From: Corynascus novoguineensis
Lineage: Eukaryota; Ascomycota; Sordariomycetes; Sordariales; Chaetomiaceae
Reading direction: 5' to 3'
DNA length: 64,000 nucleotides
Assembly: GCA_033296725.1 (NCBI GenBank)
Contig: MU857608.1
Coordinates: 233,961 to 297,960 of the forward strand
Part shown: in pieces, positions 34,696-46,686 of the stretch
Numbering within the stretch: position 1 is the stretch's first letter
Layout: the number at the start of each line of letters is the position of its first letter
Notes under the pieces: model-generated
Told to the model about the DNA's origin: nothing
Databases searched by the model: none
Seen by the model: only the letters and a program-made list of their open reading frames with translations
Translations under genes and position numbers: made by a program

Positions 34696-37590
34696 ATGCC
34701 GGGTTTCGCAGAATCGTTCTGGTCGAACGACTACGCTGCAGGTGAGCTCCTGCTCCCAACGTAGACAGAGAGGAATTTCCCGCGTCGCGACTAAAACTAA
34801 CTGATTGCAAGGACTGGGTGTCCTGTTTAGCAAGCTACAGCAAGGTGTCGTCGAGAATCGCCAGGTCCTGACGATTGCCCGCATGCGCGCCGAAGCTGAA
34901 GAGATCTACGGTCAACGCCTCTCCGAGATTGCCCCTGCGGTCGACAAGATCCAAGGCGGCTTTGGTCGCGACGATGGCGCCAGCGTGCGCAAGGCCTACG
35001 ACGGAGTACGAGCCGAGATGGAGGATGCGTCTAGGAACCACAAGAAGATTGCCCAAAACATTCGCGACCTCGTGGTGAACCCCTTCTCCCGCTGGTGCGA
35101 GGCCCACGAAGCCCGGATACAAGACTCGCATGAGGAGCTGCAGGTGCGGATTAAGGCTCACGACAAGCAGTCCGAGGCCGTCAAGAAGCTCAGGAGCAAC
35201 TATTTCAACAAGTGCCGTCTTGTCGAGGATCTTGAGGAGGAGAACAAGCTGGCTTTTCAAGACCCTGAGTCGAGTCCACAGCATGCGCAGAATATCCCAG
35301 CCATCAAGGTGGACCAGGAACCCGAAGAAGAGGAAGAGCCCCTCGAAATCGGCGACAACATATACACCCCAGATCAAGTTAAGAAGATCCTGTCGCACAT
35401 GATTGCGACCATCAAGATGGGCGAGACGAAGGTTCCAATTCTTGGCACGTACCAAAATACCTCTGCTGGGTCCGATATCGTCGAGTATATTCAGCAACAT
35501 ATGGGAAGCACGAGTGTGAGCTATGCCGAGAGGATCGGACAAGACTTGGTCACCCACGGCTTCTTGCGCTTGGTCGGCAATGTGGGCAACACTTTCGCAA
35601 ACAGTTCCAAGTTATTTTACCAATGGCGACCCAAGGCTTTCGAGACGGCCGGCGTTCCGGAGAAGAAGACTATTGGAAGGACTTTTTCGATCCCCGTCGG
35701 CGGGTCCGACAGCGGTGACTCTCCAGTAGTTGGCACCGTAACCGAGTATCTGGCTAAGTGGGACGTCCTGAACACATCGCGTCCGAATGAGACACCAGCC
35801 GAGCGTATGCGCCGGGAAGCGAGGGAAGCGGACGAGCGTTACAAGGCCGGAGTCCAGAAGCTAGACGAGATGCGCTGCGAACTCGAGGAGGCAAGCTACC
35901 TGCACCTCAAGTTCCTGGAGCGCTGCGAGCTGGACCGTCTCAAGGCCATCAAGACGGTTATCCTGGACTTCTCTGGCACCATTAGCAATGTGATTCCAAG
36001 CTTGCAAGCTACCGTCGACAACATGATGCTCTACCAAGAGACGGTGCAACCGCTTGGGGATCTGCGCTATCTTCTCGAGAACTATCGCACGGGTAGCTTC
36101 ACCCCCAAGGTCGTGGTCTACGAAAACTATTACAATAAGGTCGACGACCAAACTTTTGGTGTGGATCTTGAGGCCCGCGCCAGGGCCGACCGGAAGCGGG
36201 TACCCATTATCATCACAACTCTCCTAACTTATCTGGATCACCACTACCCGGATCTCGAGGGCGACGAAGCTCGGAGAGGGGTGTGGTTAGTTGATGTCCC
36301 GCTTGGCCAAGTACACAAGCTGAGAGCCAAGGTCAACAACGGGCAACCTCCCGCCCTGGAAACTTTTGCTGAATTTGATATACCCACTGTCGCGAGCCTA
36401 CTGAAGCTTTACCTCCTTGAACTTCCCGGTATGATTCGCCCGAGATTTGCGAAAGCGAAAGCGCTCGCTAACAAGTGTCAGATTCCCTTGTCTCCTCACA
36501 CGTCTATGAGATCATCCGAAACATTTACACGACGCCGACAACGGATGGCGGTGATGCTGCGCGTATTCCTGTCTTACAGCAAACGCTCGCCCAATTACGC
36601 CTCACTAACATTGCCTCTCTTGATGCCTGCATGAACCACTTCACGCGCTTGATTGATCTTACATCGGCAGACGAGGAGTACATCCACAAACTGGCGACCC
36701 TCCTCGCCCCCTGCATCCTGCGCCCACGCACCGAAACGTCGCTTACAATGGAGGAGAAGCACGCCTACCGCCTGGTCCGCGATCTCTTTGCGCACAAAGA
36801 CGCCATCTTCAACGAGTTGAAACGCCTGTCGACCATGAATTCATCAGGCTCCGTGAAGGGCAATCAGAGCCGCCCGCGGGCCATCTCAACCGACGAGAGC
36901 AACCGCAAGGCGCACATGGAAGAGCGCAACCGGGCGCTTCTAGAAAAGGCGAGCGGCAGTCGGAGCAGGGCGACATCACCAGCGCCCAGCCCTCGCGCTG
37001 CCTCCCACCGCCGCGACAGGAGCGTCGGCGGACCCGAGACCCGGTTCCCCATTTCGACCAACGTCTCCAGCCCGACGAGCGAGCACAGAAAGCGCACCAG
37101 CTTCGGCCCGACCCTTCCCAAACGGACAAGCCTCGAGGTCCCAGGCGAGCCCGAGGCCAACATGGGCTTGAGCCACCCGTCCGACGGAAACTTTATCATG
37201 AACGGCATCAGCGCGACTGTGACGGCGGCGCAGTCAGCCGCCGCCCCGGGGACACCACCATCCGCTGCGGCTGGGGCAACAGCAGCAGACCCGCAGCTGG
37301 CCAAGGTGGTTGCCGCCTCTACCGGCGCGGGGCAGGAAGGCACGGTGGAGAAACGCAACAGCCTAGGGCGCAGCGGGGCCCGGTTCTCGTCGGGTCGCCG
37401 CGTAACGCCCGCGTCGTCGGCAGCCGCGCGGACCGCCACACCCCCGCCGCGCCACCAACATACGGGAAGCGGAGCAGCAGCTGCCGCCGCCGCCCAGTCG
37501 GTGCAGACGCCGGAGCAGCACCAGCATGGTGGGGCGCGTCATGTGCAGCAGCACAGCGTCACACTCGTGGACAAGCCCATGGACGACTAG
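34696..37590 (+). CDS. RGD2-like Rho GTPase-activating protein (F-BAR, DEP, RhoGAP)
   Basis: Proposed exons 34696..34741, 34812..36428 and 36482..37590 give 923 aa in frame. Order: FCH/F-BAR first half (residues 10-190, coiled coil); DEP domain (about 200-300; ILGTYQNTSAGSDIVEYI, ending near FYQWRP); second half of the coiled coil; RhoGAP domain (about 460-620; VPIIITTLLTYLD, then FDIPTVASLLKLYLLELP); and a long Ser/Pro/Ala-rich disordered tail. A DEP inserted in an F-BAR is the RGD2/Rga8 layout. These proteins act on Cdc42/Rho at the membrane during polarised growth. Where typical RhoGAPs have GIFRxSG with the arginine finger, this one reads GVWLVDVPLGQVHKLR, so catalysis is uncertain. Confidence 0.92.
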
Positions 37591-38715
37591 TGATGGTTCT
37601 GGCAGGCTACTGATAGGGGCGCGGTGCTGTTGACGATGATGGTGCGATGTAGTCGTCAGAGAGCAAGGAAAGAGAGAAAGGGGAATAAGAAGGAGTAGCG
37701 GAAGAGAACAAGACACGATATCATGATGCTAGCTGGCGGGAGCGAGCGAGTTGTTTTGGGGGGGTGGGGGGTTGGGGTTGCTTGTATCTGTGCTACCATT
37801 TACTTGTACCACCAGTCCAGTTTGGGGGAGGGTGGTCTCGAATGCTTTTCTTTGTTCAATATGATGGGTTGGTCGTCTTCACGCTCGTCTGACGAGGAAA
37901 CCATCGTCAGCTGGAATTTCCTAGACACACACACAACGTGCTTCCACTGGGAAGTATGTCGGGCATTTCTTCTGTTCTTGCAGGTGTTTGGTGAGCGTGC
38001 TGGGCAACTGGCGGAATTGTTTGTTTGGCCTCTTGCAAGACGGAAGACTGGAACGGCCCCTTCATTGACTGCGACCTTTTTCATCGCTTCTACGATTCCC
38101 CATCGGTGTTGCATCGCCCAATCAATCTGTGAATACTCGGCTTTTGCACTTGAGATGCAGAAATGGTTTCCGTACTTTTGCTCCGACCCCATAAGCATTG
38201 ATTCCCCTGCTGTCATGTCAGCAACCGTGCCTTACGTGCCTCTTCCTTTTCCTTGGCTTCTCATCCCAAGCCGTGCCAAGGTCAACGCGACAAACTTATT
38301 GCATTTCCTCTAACAGAGATGAAGGTTTTGGAGGCTGGTTTCCTGAGTCACGCCGCCGACCGATATTCTCACTCGCCGAACCCACCCCACATGTTTGTCC
38401 TCAATTCTAACCCTTTGATTCAATTTAGCGGCACTTGTGTCAGCAGCAGCCGTCCTCAATGGACACCAGAAAACGGTAAACCATTGCCAGATGAAGCCTG
38501 CGTGTGTCATTCACTGGGCTATATAATAAGCTACGACTCCTCCCTTCCAGACATCTGGGAAACAACACGCTTTGCCCTCACGAGGATAACATCACGCAAG
38601 TGACACACAAATTAGAGACACTTCCTTTTCATTAACACCTGATTACCGCATCCTTCATTCCTCCTATCATCCTTCACAAGCCATCAACCCAATTGACGAG
38701 CTACACAATCACGCC
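37591..38715. other. Intergenic, RhoGAP 3' flank and rvt promoter
   Basis: A G run lies near 37758. A 138-codon minus-strand frame at 37800-38216 shows no motif and is not called. The last 100 bases before the next start are C/T-rich, as in fungal leaders. Confidence 0.6.
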
Positions 38716-41473
38716 ATGGCTTCCACAAGCATCCTCTCCCAGACGCTGTCGTCCATTACGGCCATCAAGCTCGAGCAATTACAGAAGCAAAAGAATGCGT
38801 ACGAAACCCAAAAACAGAACCTCCGCAAACGTGTCGCTTCGGAGGAGAACACGCCGCTGCGAGCCAGAAAGCTTCTCAAGGGCTACGAGGAGCTCCAGTC
38901 TCTCGGCCTTCAGAAGAACGCAAAACTGTCAAGCCTCGACGAGTTCCTCGACCAGGCCGAGTACGACCCGTCGGTAACCGAGCCCCTGCTGAAGGAGTAC
39001 GAGGGCGAAATCTACCGCTGCATGGACGCCTTGACAAACAAGTACGAATTCGCCTCACTCTACGGCAAGCTCGTGGAGGAGTGGATCGCGTCTGGCAGCT
39101 CGGATGCCGCCGACGGCTCCGACGTGGTCGTCGTCGGCCGCGAAGAGATGCACCAGCAGCGCGCCACCTGGGAGGAGTATGTATTCGAGGCCAAGGAGAC
39201 GGACCGCGCGGCCATCAAGGCGTACCTCGACAGTGTATTCTCATCAAAGGAAGCGAAGCGGGCACTGCACGACGTCAGGAAAAACTTTAGCTCCTTTCAG
39301 AAAGGCTGGAAGAACAAGGTCCATTTCAACGAGAACATCCTCGAAAGAGTCATCGCAGGCATGCTTCGAAGCGACATCCTCACAGAGGAAAAGCGAACGA
39401 CGCTGAGAAGATTTCAAGACGAACAAGGTGGTCCTCGCCGAGATTGCCGACGTGCTCAACATGCGCATGTCGGCCATCGCCACCTGGACCTGGGGCAGTC
39501 CGCTTGTCGTCGAGCAGCGCCGGAATCTCAACGGTCGATACCGCTTCTACACGGACGAGGATTTGCTGCACTCCATCTTTGTCTACTACGTGGGCATGCA
39601 GTGGGCTCTGCAGCTGTCCATGGCGCTCTCCTCCTTTATCAAGGCTGAGGGCGTCTGGCAGCCCGATACGAAGCGGATCTCCAAGGCCGACATCCGCCGC
39701 CGTCGCTTCTTCCTCGACTTGAGCACCATGTGCCACTCGGAGTCGCTCCAGGAGGCCCGCGACTCGCACTTTCACGAGATCCTTCTCAATCAGCTGCCCG
39801 ACTCCTTCGACGAGGTCAGAGACACGTACGGCGGGCTTGGGGATGAGGAAGGGGACAGCAAGCCGAGCCACGTGTCTGTGGTTCAAGATCTACTGCGCCG
39901 GATCCAGGCCGAAATCATCATTCGGACCAAGCAGGGAAGCGATGTTACTGTCATCCGCTCCGATTTTAAATGGTTCGGTCCCTCCCTCCCGCATTCGACC
40001 ATCTTTGCCATCCTCGATTACTTTGGTGTCAAGACCAATTGGATCGACTTCTTCCGCCGAGTGCTCGAGACGGACCTGAAATTCAAGCAAGACCCCCCGG
40101 ATGTTCCCGCGCGGACCCGAAAGCGCGGGACGCTCATCTCAACCCCCCTTACCGACTTTTTTGGCGAGTCCATCCTGTTCTGTCTTGATTACGCTGTCAA
40201 TCAAAAGGCGTCAGGGACGCGCTTGTACCGCCTACATGACGATATGTGGCTCTGGGGCAGCTCCGAGGCCTGCGGCAAGGCGTGGGATGTCATTACCGTC
40301 TTCACCAACACCATGGGGCTCGAGCTCAATCTCGACAAGACGGGCTCTACGCTGATCAGGTCGGCGGGCAACAACAGAACCGGTCCTTCGACAGCTCCAT
40401 CGCCAGGCTCGCTTCCCGAGGGGGACGTCAAGTGGGGGTTCCTGAGATTGGACCCGGCCACGGGCCGCTTCTTAATCAACCAGCAAGAGGTGGACAAGCA
40501 CATCGATGAGCTGCGCCTTCAGCTGTCGGCCTGCCGGAGCGTGTTAGACTACATTCAGGCGTGGAACATTTATGGCCACCGCTTCTTCGCCAACAACTTC
40601 GGCAAGCCAGGGAACAGCTTTGGCCGCGCCCACGTCGACAGCATGCTCGCAACGTTCCGGCGCATCCAGTCAACCATCTTTCCCGACTATCCGGGCGGCG
40701 TCGCCGAGTACCTGAAGCGGACCATTGCCTCGCGCTTCGGCGTCGCCCTGTCCGATATACCCGACGGCTACCTCTACTGGCCCTCCTCCATGGGCGGCCT
40801 CGGCCTGCAGAACCCCTTCGTCTCCCTCCTCGTCTCCCGCTCGGACGTCAAGGAGAATCCGGACAAGCTCATGGACAAGTATTTTGAAGAGGAAGAGCTT
40901 GGGTACGCTCACGCCAAGGCCCGCTTCGAAGGCGGTCACCCTTCCTCCTCCTCGTCTTCTTCTTCCTCCCGCTCCCGTGCCTCCTCTTTTTCCTCAACAT
41001 CCTCATCCTCCGATTCAACTTCTTCTTCGTCAGAAGAAGAGGAAGAAGACTACTCTAACCCCCCACGCCGCGCGATGAAGAAGACAACCAAAAGCAGCGG
41101 TCGTTTCAGCGGCTTGGTGTTGCGGTACAAGCGCGAGTACGCCGACCTGCAGGGCGAGCCCTTCATGTCGCTAGCCGAGTTCGGCCGCTACCGGGAACGG
41201 ACCGACCCGAAGTTGGGCACCGTCTACCGCAAGCTCATCGCCGAGCCTGAAGCCCAGTCGCTCGATCCCGCCGGCGAGATCAGGGCCGCGCTCGAGGAGG
41301 GACAGGGGATGGGGGCGTGGCATGAGCTGAGCGCCTACGAGCAGTGGGTCGTGCAGTTGTACCACCGGGACATGGTCGGCAGGTTTGGCGGCGTTGATGT
41401 CGTCGACCGCGGCCTGCTGCCCGCCGGGCTGATTGGCATGTTGCGGGAGAGCCGGTTCCGGTGGCAGGGGTGA
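38716..41473 (+). CDS. rvt: Domesticated reverse transcriptase of the rvt family, with an apparent +1 frameshift
   Basis: Two long frames overlap: 38716 to about 39420 (coiled-coil N-terminus, KLEQLQKQKNAYETQKQNLR) and about 39422 to 41473. Skipping one base (G at 39421) would fuse them into about 918 aa; no GT..AG intron fits without removing conserved-looking sequence. The second frame carries RT features: SDFKWFGPSLPHSTI (motif A region), RKRGTLISTPLTDFFGESIL (motif B region), RLHDDMWLWG with the catalytic Asp pair, and LELNLDKTGS (motif D). A Ser run followed by EEEEED (about 40945-41050) precedes the C-terminal domain. Single-copy rvt genes are known in fungi as non-mobile cellular RTs with N-terminal coiled coils. 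No LTR, target duplication or poly-A tail is visible here. The frame break may be sequencing error, mutation or recoding. Confidence 0.8.
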
Positions 41474-43126
41474 ATGAGTAAGTCGGTGAAGAGCAAGGCG
41501 CTGTGGGGTTCAAGTGGGGGTGATGTCTATAGGTAGCCTGTGTCCATGTAGGACTAGGATCAGTTCAAGTGTTTGCTGAGCAAGGAGACTCTGGAATCTA
41601 TACCGTAATATCGTGGTGGTGACTAGAACAATGTGGTCTCCGCGTCGATTTTTGTCAATTTCTAGTTGGCTGAATTATACAAGTAACGTTACTCGTAACT
41701 CCGATCCTCTCAACTAGCCATTGTGAAGCGAATTTGTCCACGTTAAAGCAGTGAGAAAGGAGTTGTCTGTCTTCTGGGAATTGACTACGCTACCTGAGTG
41801 CGCAGACGCACCATGCTGGGTCATGGGGCTGATCATAATCAGGCCACCGAGGCTAATAATAGTCGTAATGCGGGCAAAGCCAGAACTACTCATCAATGTA
41901 TTTATAGTCATAATATACAACGGATTCCTCCTTGCTCGGCAAGACGATAGTCACAGGAGCTGGCCTATACACATCCCTCTCGGTAGAGCCAAGGACAACG
42001 AAGCCGTACTCGTGGGAAGTTTTGGCGCGGTAAACCGTCACTGAGGGTCTTGACTTTGTCCTATCGCGGCGTTGTAGGGTGGTTCGCCAGTTCATCGTTT
42101 GCTCCCACCCTTCACAATGGGTCCGTGTTTCTAAATCAGTAATCGGGCGGTAAACTTGTCTTCTAAGAAATCTGAGCATTGCAGAGTCGTGATTGATGTA
42201 GCAGCCGTTGCTGCTGACCATGAGATCGGTGAGAATGTCGCAATTGACAGCATTAGATTTTAATCTGAACGGTGACTCGGTACTCCATGGCGGCGGCCCG
42301 AAACTAAACCTTGTCGATTCGAATAGTTTAAATTAGATGATGTCCCTAATATCCTGCGTCAACTGCGGAACAGCAGATCCTGGCTCTGTGGATTGATCAC
42401 GTTGCTCGGCCTCCCCGAGTTTTTTTCGCCATCCGAGCGAGTGGCAGCAGGTCAGCGACTGAATTTCGAAAGTCATTGCGAAGATAGTATGGTGGTATGG
42501 TAAAAAATGATGAGATTTGTGCCTGGGACCCGAGAGTTCCCAACGGAAAGTACTAAACTTAATCTTGCATGTTTGGAAGGCACGAGACTCGAAAGGAAGG
42601 ACATCCATCCAATTGCTAGCCTTCATGATTAGCAGCAACGACACGATGGTCCTTCGAAATTTACCTATGAGTATTAATAAACCAGTAACTAGTTATACAA
42701 AATGACGTCTATAGTTTCATAACGCTAAGGTCCATGTTGAGACCTAGTATGTCTTTTGCAGTTCTGGCGGGAGCCGAGTAACAGAATTGAGAATGGCCAT
42801 GATTAGCTTGTCTTAAAGTCTGTCGCTTTGCAAACAATTCAACTCCCAAGTCTTCAAGTCACCGTTTCTCCAAATAAAGCTTCCGAACTGGGATGATTTT
42901 TCTCTTTGTACTTCGCGTCGTTCATTGCTAGAGCATCACCTAAGGTGGTAATTACATAACGTTAACTAAGCATGTGACGTCAACCTGTTCATTTCGACGA
43001 AACAGAGTCCTGCAATCACTGGCCGTCGTGAATTTGATGTGCCTTTAACTTCCCCCTCCTCTATCTCCCACTGGCTATGCGAGAAATTATGAAGATAATT
43101 CATTGAATTTTCCGTCACCTCAACAG
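41474..43126. other. Intergenic, rvt 3' flank and flavin-reductase promoter
   Basis: Contains one possible minus-strand coding stretch (listed separately). Otherwise AT-rich with nothing recognised. Confidence 0.5.
41886..42312 (-). CDS. Possible small hypothetical gene or gene fragment
   Basis: A minus-strand frame runs from about 42312 to a TAG at 41886. Within it the ATG at 42221 would give 111 aa (MVSSNGCYINHDSAMLRFLR to the end). Amino-acid use is protein-like, with balanced acidic and basic residues (YRPAPVTIVLPSKEESVVYY). No family is recognised, there is no signal peptide or membrane segment, and the frame is open upstream of the ATG. It could be a real small gene, a relic, or chance. 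Confidence 0.22.
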
Positions 43127-43945
43127 ATGGCATTGAAGAAACGTAGGCGTACCGCGCGCGCCGGAACCCCAGCCCCTAGTCCACCAACGCCAAAGCGGGA
43201 AAGAACAAAGTCGGTCTCGACCAGGAAGAACACTTCCAAACTCCATATTCCCAAGCAACCTGGCATCAATAGGTCACCCTTCACGCTCTATCCGCCTTCC
43301 AAAGTCTACCGCCTCATTGAGTCTGGCCCCGTCCTGCTTGTCTCAACGGGGCCGTCGGCATCACCGACATCCCGAGCCAGTAAAGACAGCAAAAACACGA
43401 CCATCACTACGGCGCCTGGGACGACGATGAAAGACGACATCAACCTCATGACGATGGGCTTTCACATGATGCTGCAGCACGGCTCCCCGGCCCTGATCGG
43501 GGCGTGCATCGGCCCGTGGGACGCGACGTACGCGCGGCTGGCGGCAACGCGCGAATGCGTGCTGGCCGTGCCGGGCGCCGGGATGGCGCGGGCGGTGGTG
43601 GACATTGGCAACTGCAGCGCCGCCGATGACGACGACGATAACCGCACCAAGAACAAGTTTGAGCGATTCGGCCTGGCCGCGCTCCCCGCGGCACGGGTCG
43701 ACGCGCCGCTTGTGGGCGGGGAGCACATCATTGCCAACGTCGAGTGCGTGGTCGAGGACGACGGGATGGTGGGTAGGTATAACCTGTGGGTGTTGCGCGT
43801 CGTCAAGGCGTGGGTGAATCGGGAGTTGATGGCAGGAGACGGCGGAAAGATGTTCCATCATCGGGGGGATGGGACATTTACTGTGGATGGTGAGATTTTG
43901 GACTTGAGAGAGAGGATGGTCAAGTGGCGGATGTTTCAGGATTGA
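43127..43945 (+). CDS. Flavin-reductase-like (FMN-binding split barrel) protein
   Basis: Single exon, 272 aa, from the ATG at 43127 (MALKKRRRTARAG). The N-terminus is a basic, Ser/Pro/Thr-rich extension of about 50 residues. The split-barrel core starts at LYPPSKVYRLIESGPVLLVS and includes NLMTMGFHMMLQHGSPALIG and then IGPWDATYARL, as in flavin reductase-like domains. It continues ECVLAVPGAGMARAVVDIG, NKFERFGLAALPA and ANVECVVEDD. The family binds FMN and may reduce flavin or act on NAD(P)H-dependent substrates. The run of five Asp (AADDDDDNR) is an insertion. Stop at 43943-43945. Confidence 0.87.
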   Translation: MALKKRRRTARAGTPAPSPPTPKRERTKSVSTRKNTSKLHIPKQPGINRSPFTLYPPSKVYRLIESGPVLLVSTGPSASPTSRASKDSKNTTITTAPGTTMKDDINLMTMGFHMMLQHGSPALIGACIGPWDATYARLAATRECVLAVPGAGMARAVVDIGNCSAADDDDDNRTKNKFERFGLAALPAARVDAPLVGGEHIIANVECVVEDDGMVGRYNLWVLRVVKAWVNRELMAGDGGKMFHHRGDGTFTVDGEILDLRERMVKWRMFQD

Positions 43946-45664
43946 ATGTACACATTGCTGGGTTCAAGTTGTGATATCCTATTACTAACGTTCTCTAGTC
44001 TATATCCCCAATCCTCTTTTTTTCTCTGGGTAGTTAACTGACTAATTCCTCTCTTCCTTTAATTTTATTTGTGTATTCAATTGAAGCGCTACTAGATTGC
44101 CAGGAATTACCTTCATCATATCACCTTCGGAACTTAAGAGGCATAAATGGGAAAAACTTGGACGCGATTCAATTCTTCTTTGATTTCGTCTTTCGACGGG
44201 CAATGTCAAAGCCCTCTAGAAGGTGGGCGAGCCTTACCCGTATCAATAACAATCTCATACCTCTAGTTAACGTTACCTAATTTAGGCCGTTAGTGCGTAT
44301 TAAGATGGCAATACTGAGGTTCAGTTAGCCAACTCCTACTCCGACAGCAGCTATTCATGGACTTGGCATAGAACACATATGTTCGAGTTCAGATTTGGAA
44401 GACTTGAACTCTAGGCCCCTCATCCTCATCAAAAATACCAGCGTGGTGCATGGAGTTACGAGCAGAAAGCAACAACCTCATAGTCGTGATCCGAAAACCC
44501 TGGCTGCGATACACAGATTTTCGAGCCCGGGAACACATCGGGAATCACCGCTCGGGTTGCCCGAGTCCGGGGCCGGCCGTTATGCGGTTGGCCGAGCGAG
44601 GCCGCCTGCCGGATGAGCGCTGGCTGGCCCTGGTCATGCGCGGCTTCTCGGACTTTGCTATTTTTGGCACCAGTTGTGGCGAAAGCGTCAGCGTCCGTGT
44701 CTGAGCCCGTGGTTGCTGGGCCAGCACACGTGTGGCTCCAAGGAAAGTCGCAGTCAACAAGGTACATACCTCACTTGTCTGTGTTTGCGAAACTGCCCCC
44801 TCTTGAGGGATACGTGTCGAAATGGCGCATGGAGACATCATCAACGTGGATAACTTATTCAGAGAACAAAACAAACTCTAGACCTCACTTTTCATCGGTG
44901 AATAGTGACCCCTCGTTTGAAAGGACTGAGATTGTGATGTCAATCCAAAACGTGATGACGCTGCCCGGATTGCTTCAGGTTGGGTTTGACTGCAGCATGA
45001 AAACCAATCCTTCCATCTGTTGGTGTTGGGGAGTCTACATTACATACACATAGTTACTATCGACAAAATTACGCATAACCAGCAAAGGTATTCAGTTTGG
45101 CCTGCACGTTCGGTTTCGGCTTTTACGCCGGAGTGACCGGGCCACTGCGTAGCCGCTTGAGCTGCAAAAACTCAAAATTGCAAAGACGGTCGACGATCGA
45201 AAGCGAATGAAGACTGCCTCATGCACGATGCCATCGAGGGACCCACCCAGAATCTCTTCGTTTCACTTTGATTGGCCAGTGGGTCGCTGATGGCCTTTGC
45301 GCAGGCGTCATTCTGTGGCTCGGCACTGTGCAACCCGCCGTCGCGTGGGCAAAGCCCAGCGGGCTGTGTTGGGATCCATTTTCTTGGCCATGGGAACTTG
45401 GGGGAGATGACCCTGTTTTGGGATGCTAACTACGCGGCTCTGTCTTGGTCCCTTTTTCTTAACTTGACAAACATCGATTCATGCGACATCGCCTCTGCTG
45501 ACAACATTGTTGTGCGTTTGTTTCACACTTGTTTGCTCGAGGTCTCTTTAGCGACTAACAAAGCAGTGTTGCTTGCGCATTCGCCTTTCCCAAGTCAACA
45601 TCGACGGATCGCCAAACGTTCGTTTCTGAACCAGGAGCCATCACCCCCCGACCAGCCAAACAGA
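43946..45664. other. Intergenic, upstream of MARVEL gene
   Basis: About 1.7 kb. Open frames at 44395-45053 lack any protein motif. An open stretch extends leftward from the MARVEL start (45272-45664) but is probably leader. No RNA gene was seen. Confidence 0.5.
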
Positions 45665-46686
45665 ATGTGGGAGGACCTCGAACTCGACCCCGAACGGATC
45701 CCAACGTTTAAGTTGGTTTTCCACTCGCTTCAGATCCTCTTCGGCTTCGTGTCGTGGTGTCTTGAGATTGCCGTTTTCAGGGCCGACAAGTCAAGGATCG
45801 TGGGTAACAATGGGTGGACTTTTGGAGTGGTATGGACAATGCTCGCCTCGCTGTGCCTGGGCCAACATCGCTGATTTTGATATTACCTCCAGTTTTTCCT
45901 TTCGGTACCGGCCTGGATATATCTGATAATGGCCCCCCGGTTTCCTCGCACCCGCAAGATCGCCGAGCCGCACGTTATGCTCGTAGTCGACACCATTTTC
46001 GCCATCATCTGGCTCTCGGCCTTCTCTACTCAGGCCGCATATAATTCTGCGAACCTCTGCGGAACAGCCTGCGCCCTAAGCAAGGCCGTTGTCGGACTGG
46101 CTGTCTTTGTTTTGTGCGTTCCCGCGACAGAACCCCACCCGCTTTGTCGATAGAGCCCCCTCCCCGCTAACAAATTGCAAACCCCACCAACAGCCTCTTC
46201 TTCTGCGTGACGACCTTCTTCAGCATCTGGACTCTCAAGTACTACCAGTGGAACAACCGCCTGCCAGGCTACGACCGCGCCCAGCTCAGCAGTCAGAACA
46301 TCGACCCGGACAAGGCCGCCTTCTCACTTGCGCCACACGATGAGGAGGCCTACGCCCCCGTCAATATGAATGACCATGATCACGATGACCCCCTTGACGG
46401 GTCGCACTACGGCGGCGCCGGCAGCGCCGTTGGCGGCCTCTCCGACTACTCGGACCCGTACGGTACCGGCACCACCAGCCACGTCGGCGGTGCCAGCACC
46501 GTCAGCAGTTACCACGACAACCCTTTCCGCCAGCAGGAGGTGAGCCCCTTCGACGGCCAGGATACCGAGTATCACTCTGGGAGCCTGTCGGCCGCCGGGG
46601 GGCGGTATGCCGCGCCTACTGCAACGGATGGGTTTGAAGACGCAAGGTTCCCTCAAGCCGACTACGACCGGATCGGAAGGGCATGA
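45665..46686 (+). CDS. MARVEL-domain membrane protein
   Basis: Proposed exons 45665..45829, 45893..46113 and 46194..46686 give 292 aa in frame. Four hydrophobic helices form a MARVEL-type bundle: KLVFHSLQILFGFVSWCLEI; the segment created by the first splice (FFLSVPAWIYLIM); VMLVVDTIFAIIWLSAFSTQ; and the segment completed by the second splice (AVVGLAVFVFLFFCVTTFFS). A cytosolic tail of about 130 residues is acidic with Asp/His and Gly/Ser/Tyr, and disordered. Fungal MARVEL proteins sit in the plasma membrane or eisosome-like domains and in trafficking vesicles. No closer assignment is possible. Confidence 0.88.

Noticed and set aside
34835..35557. 240-codon minus-strand open frame
   Set aside because: Mirror frame of the F-BAR/DEP coding region of the RGD2-like gene.
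37800..38216. 138-codon minus-strand open frame before rvt
   Set aside because: No motif or leader, and the flanking sequence looks like untranslated and promoter DNA.
39320..39427. Intron from a GTCCAT donor to the AAG acceptor to explain the rvt frame break
   Set aside because: The donor is weak, and the intron would delete about 36 residues that read as conserved protein (for example ILERVIAGMLRSDILTEEKR).
38716..41473. rvt gene as part of a mobile retroelement
   Set aside because: No LTRs, endonuclease, integrase, gag-like frame, poly-A tail or target duplication; the architecture fits the non-mobile cellular rvt family.
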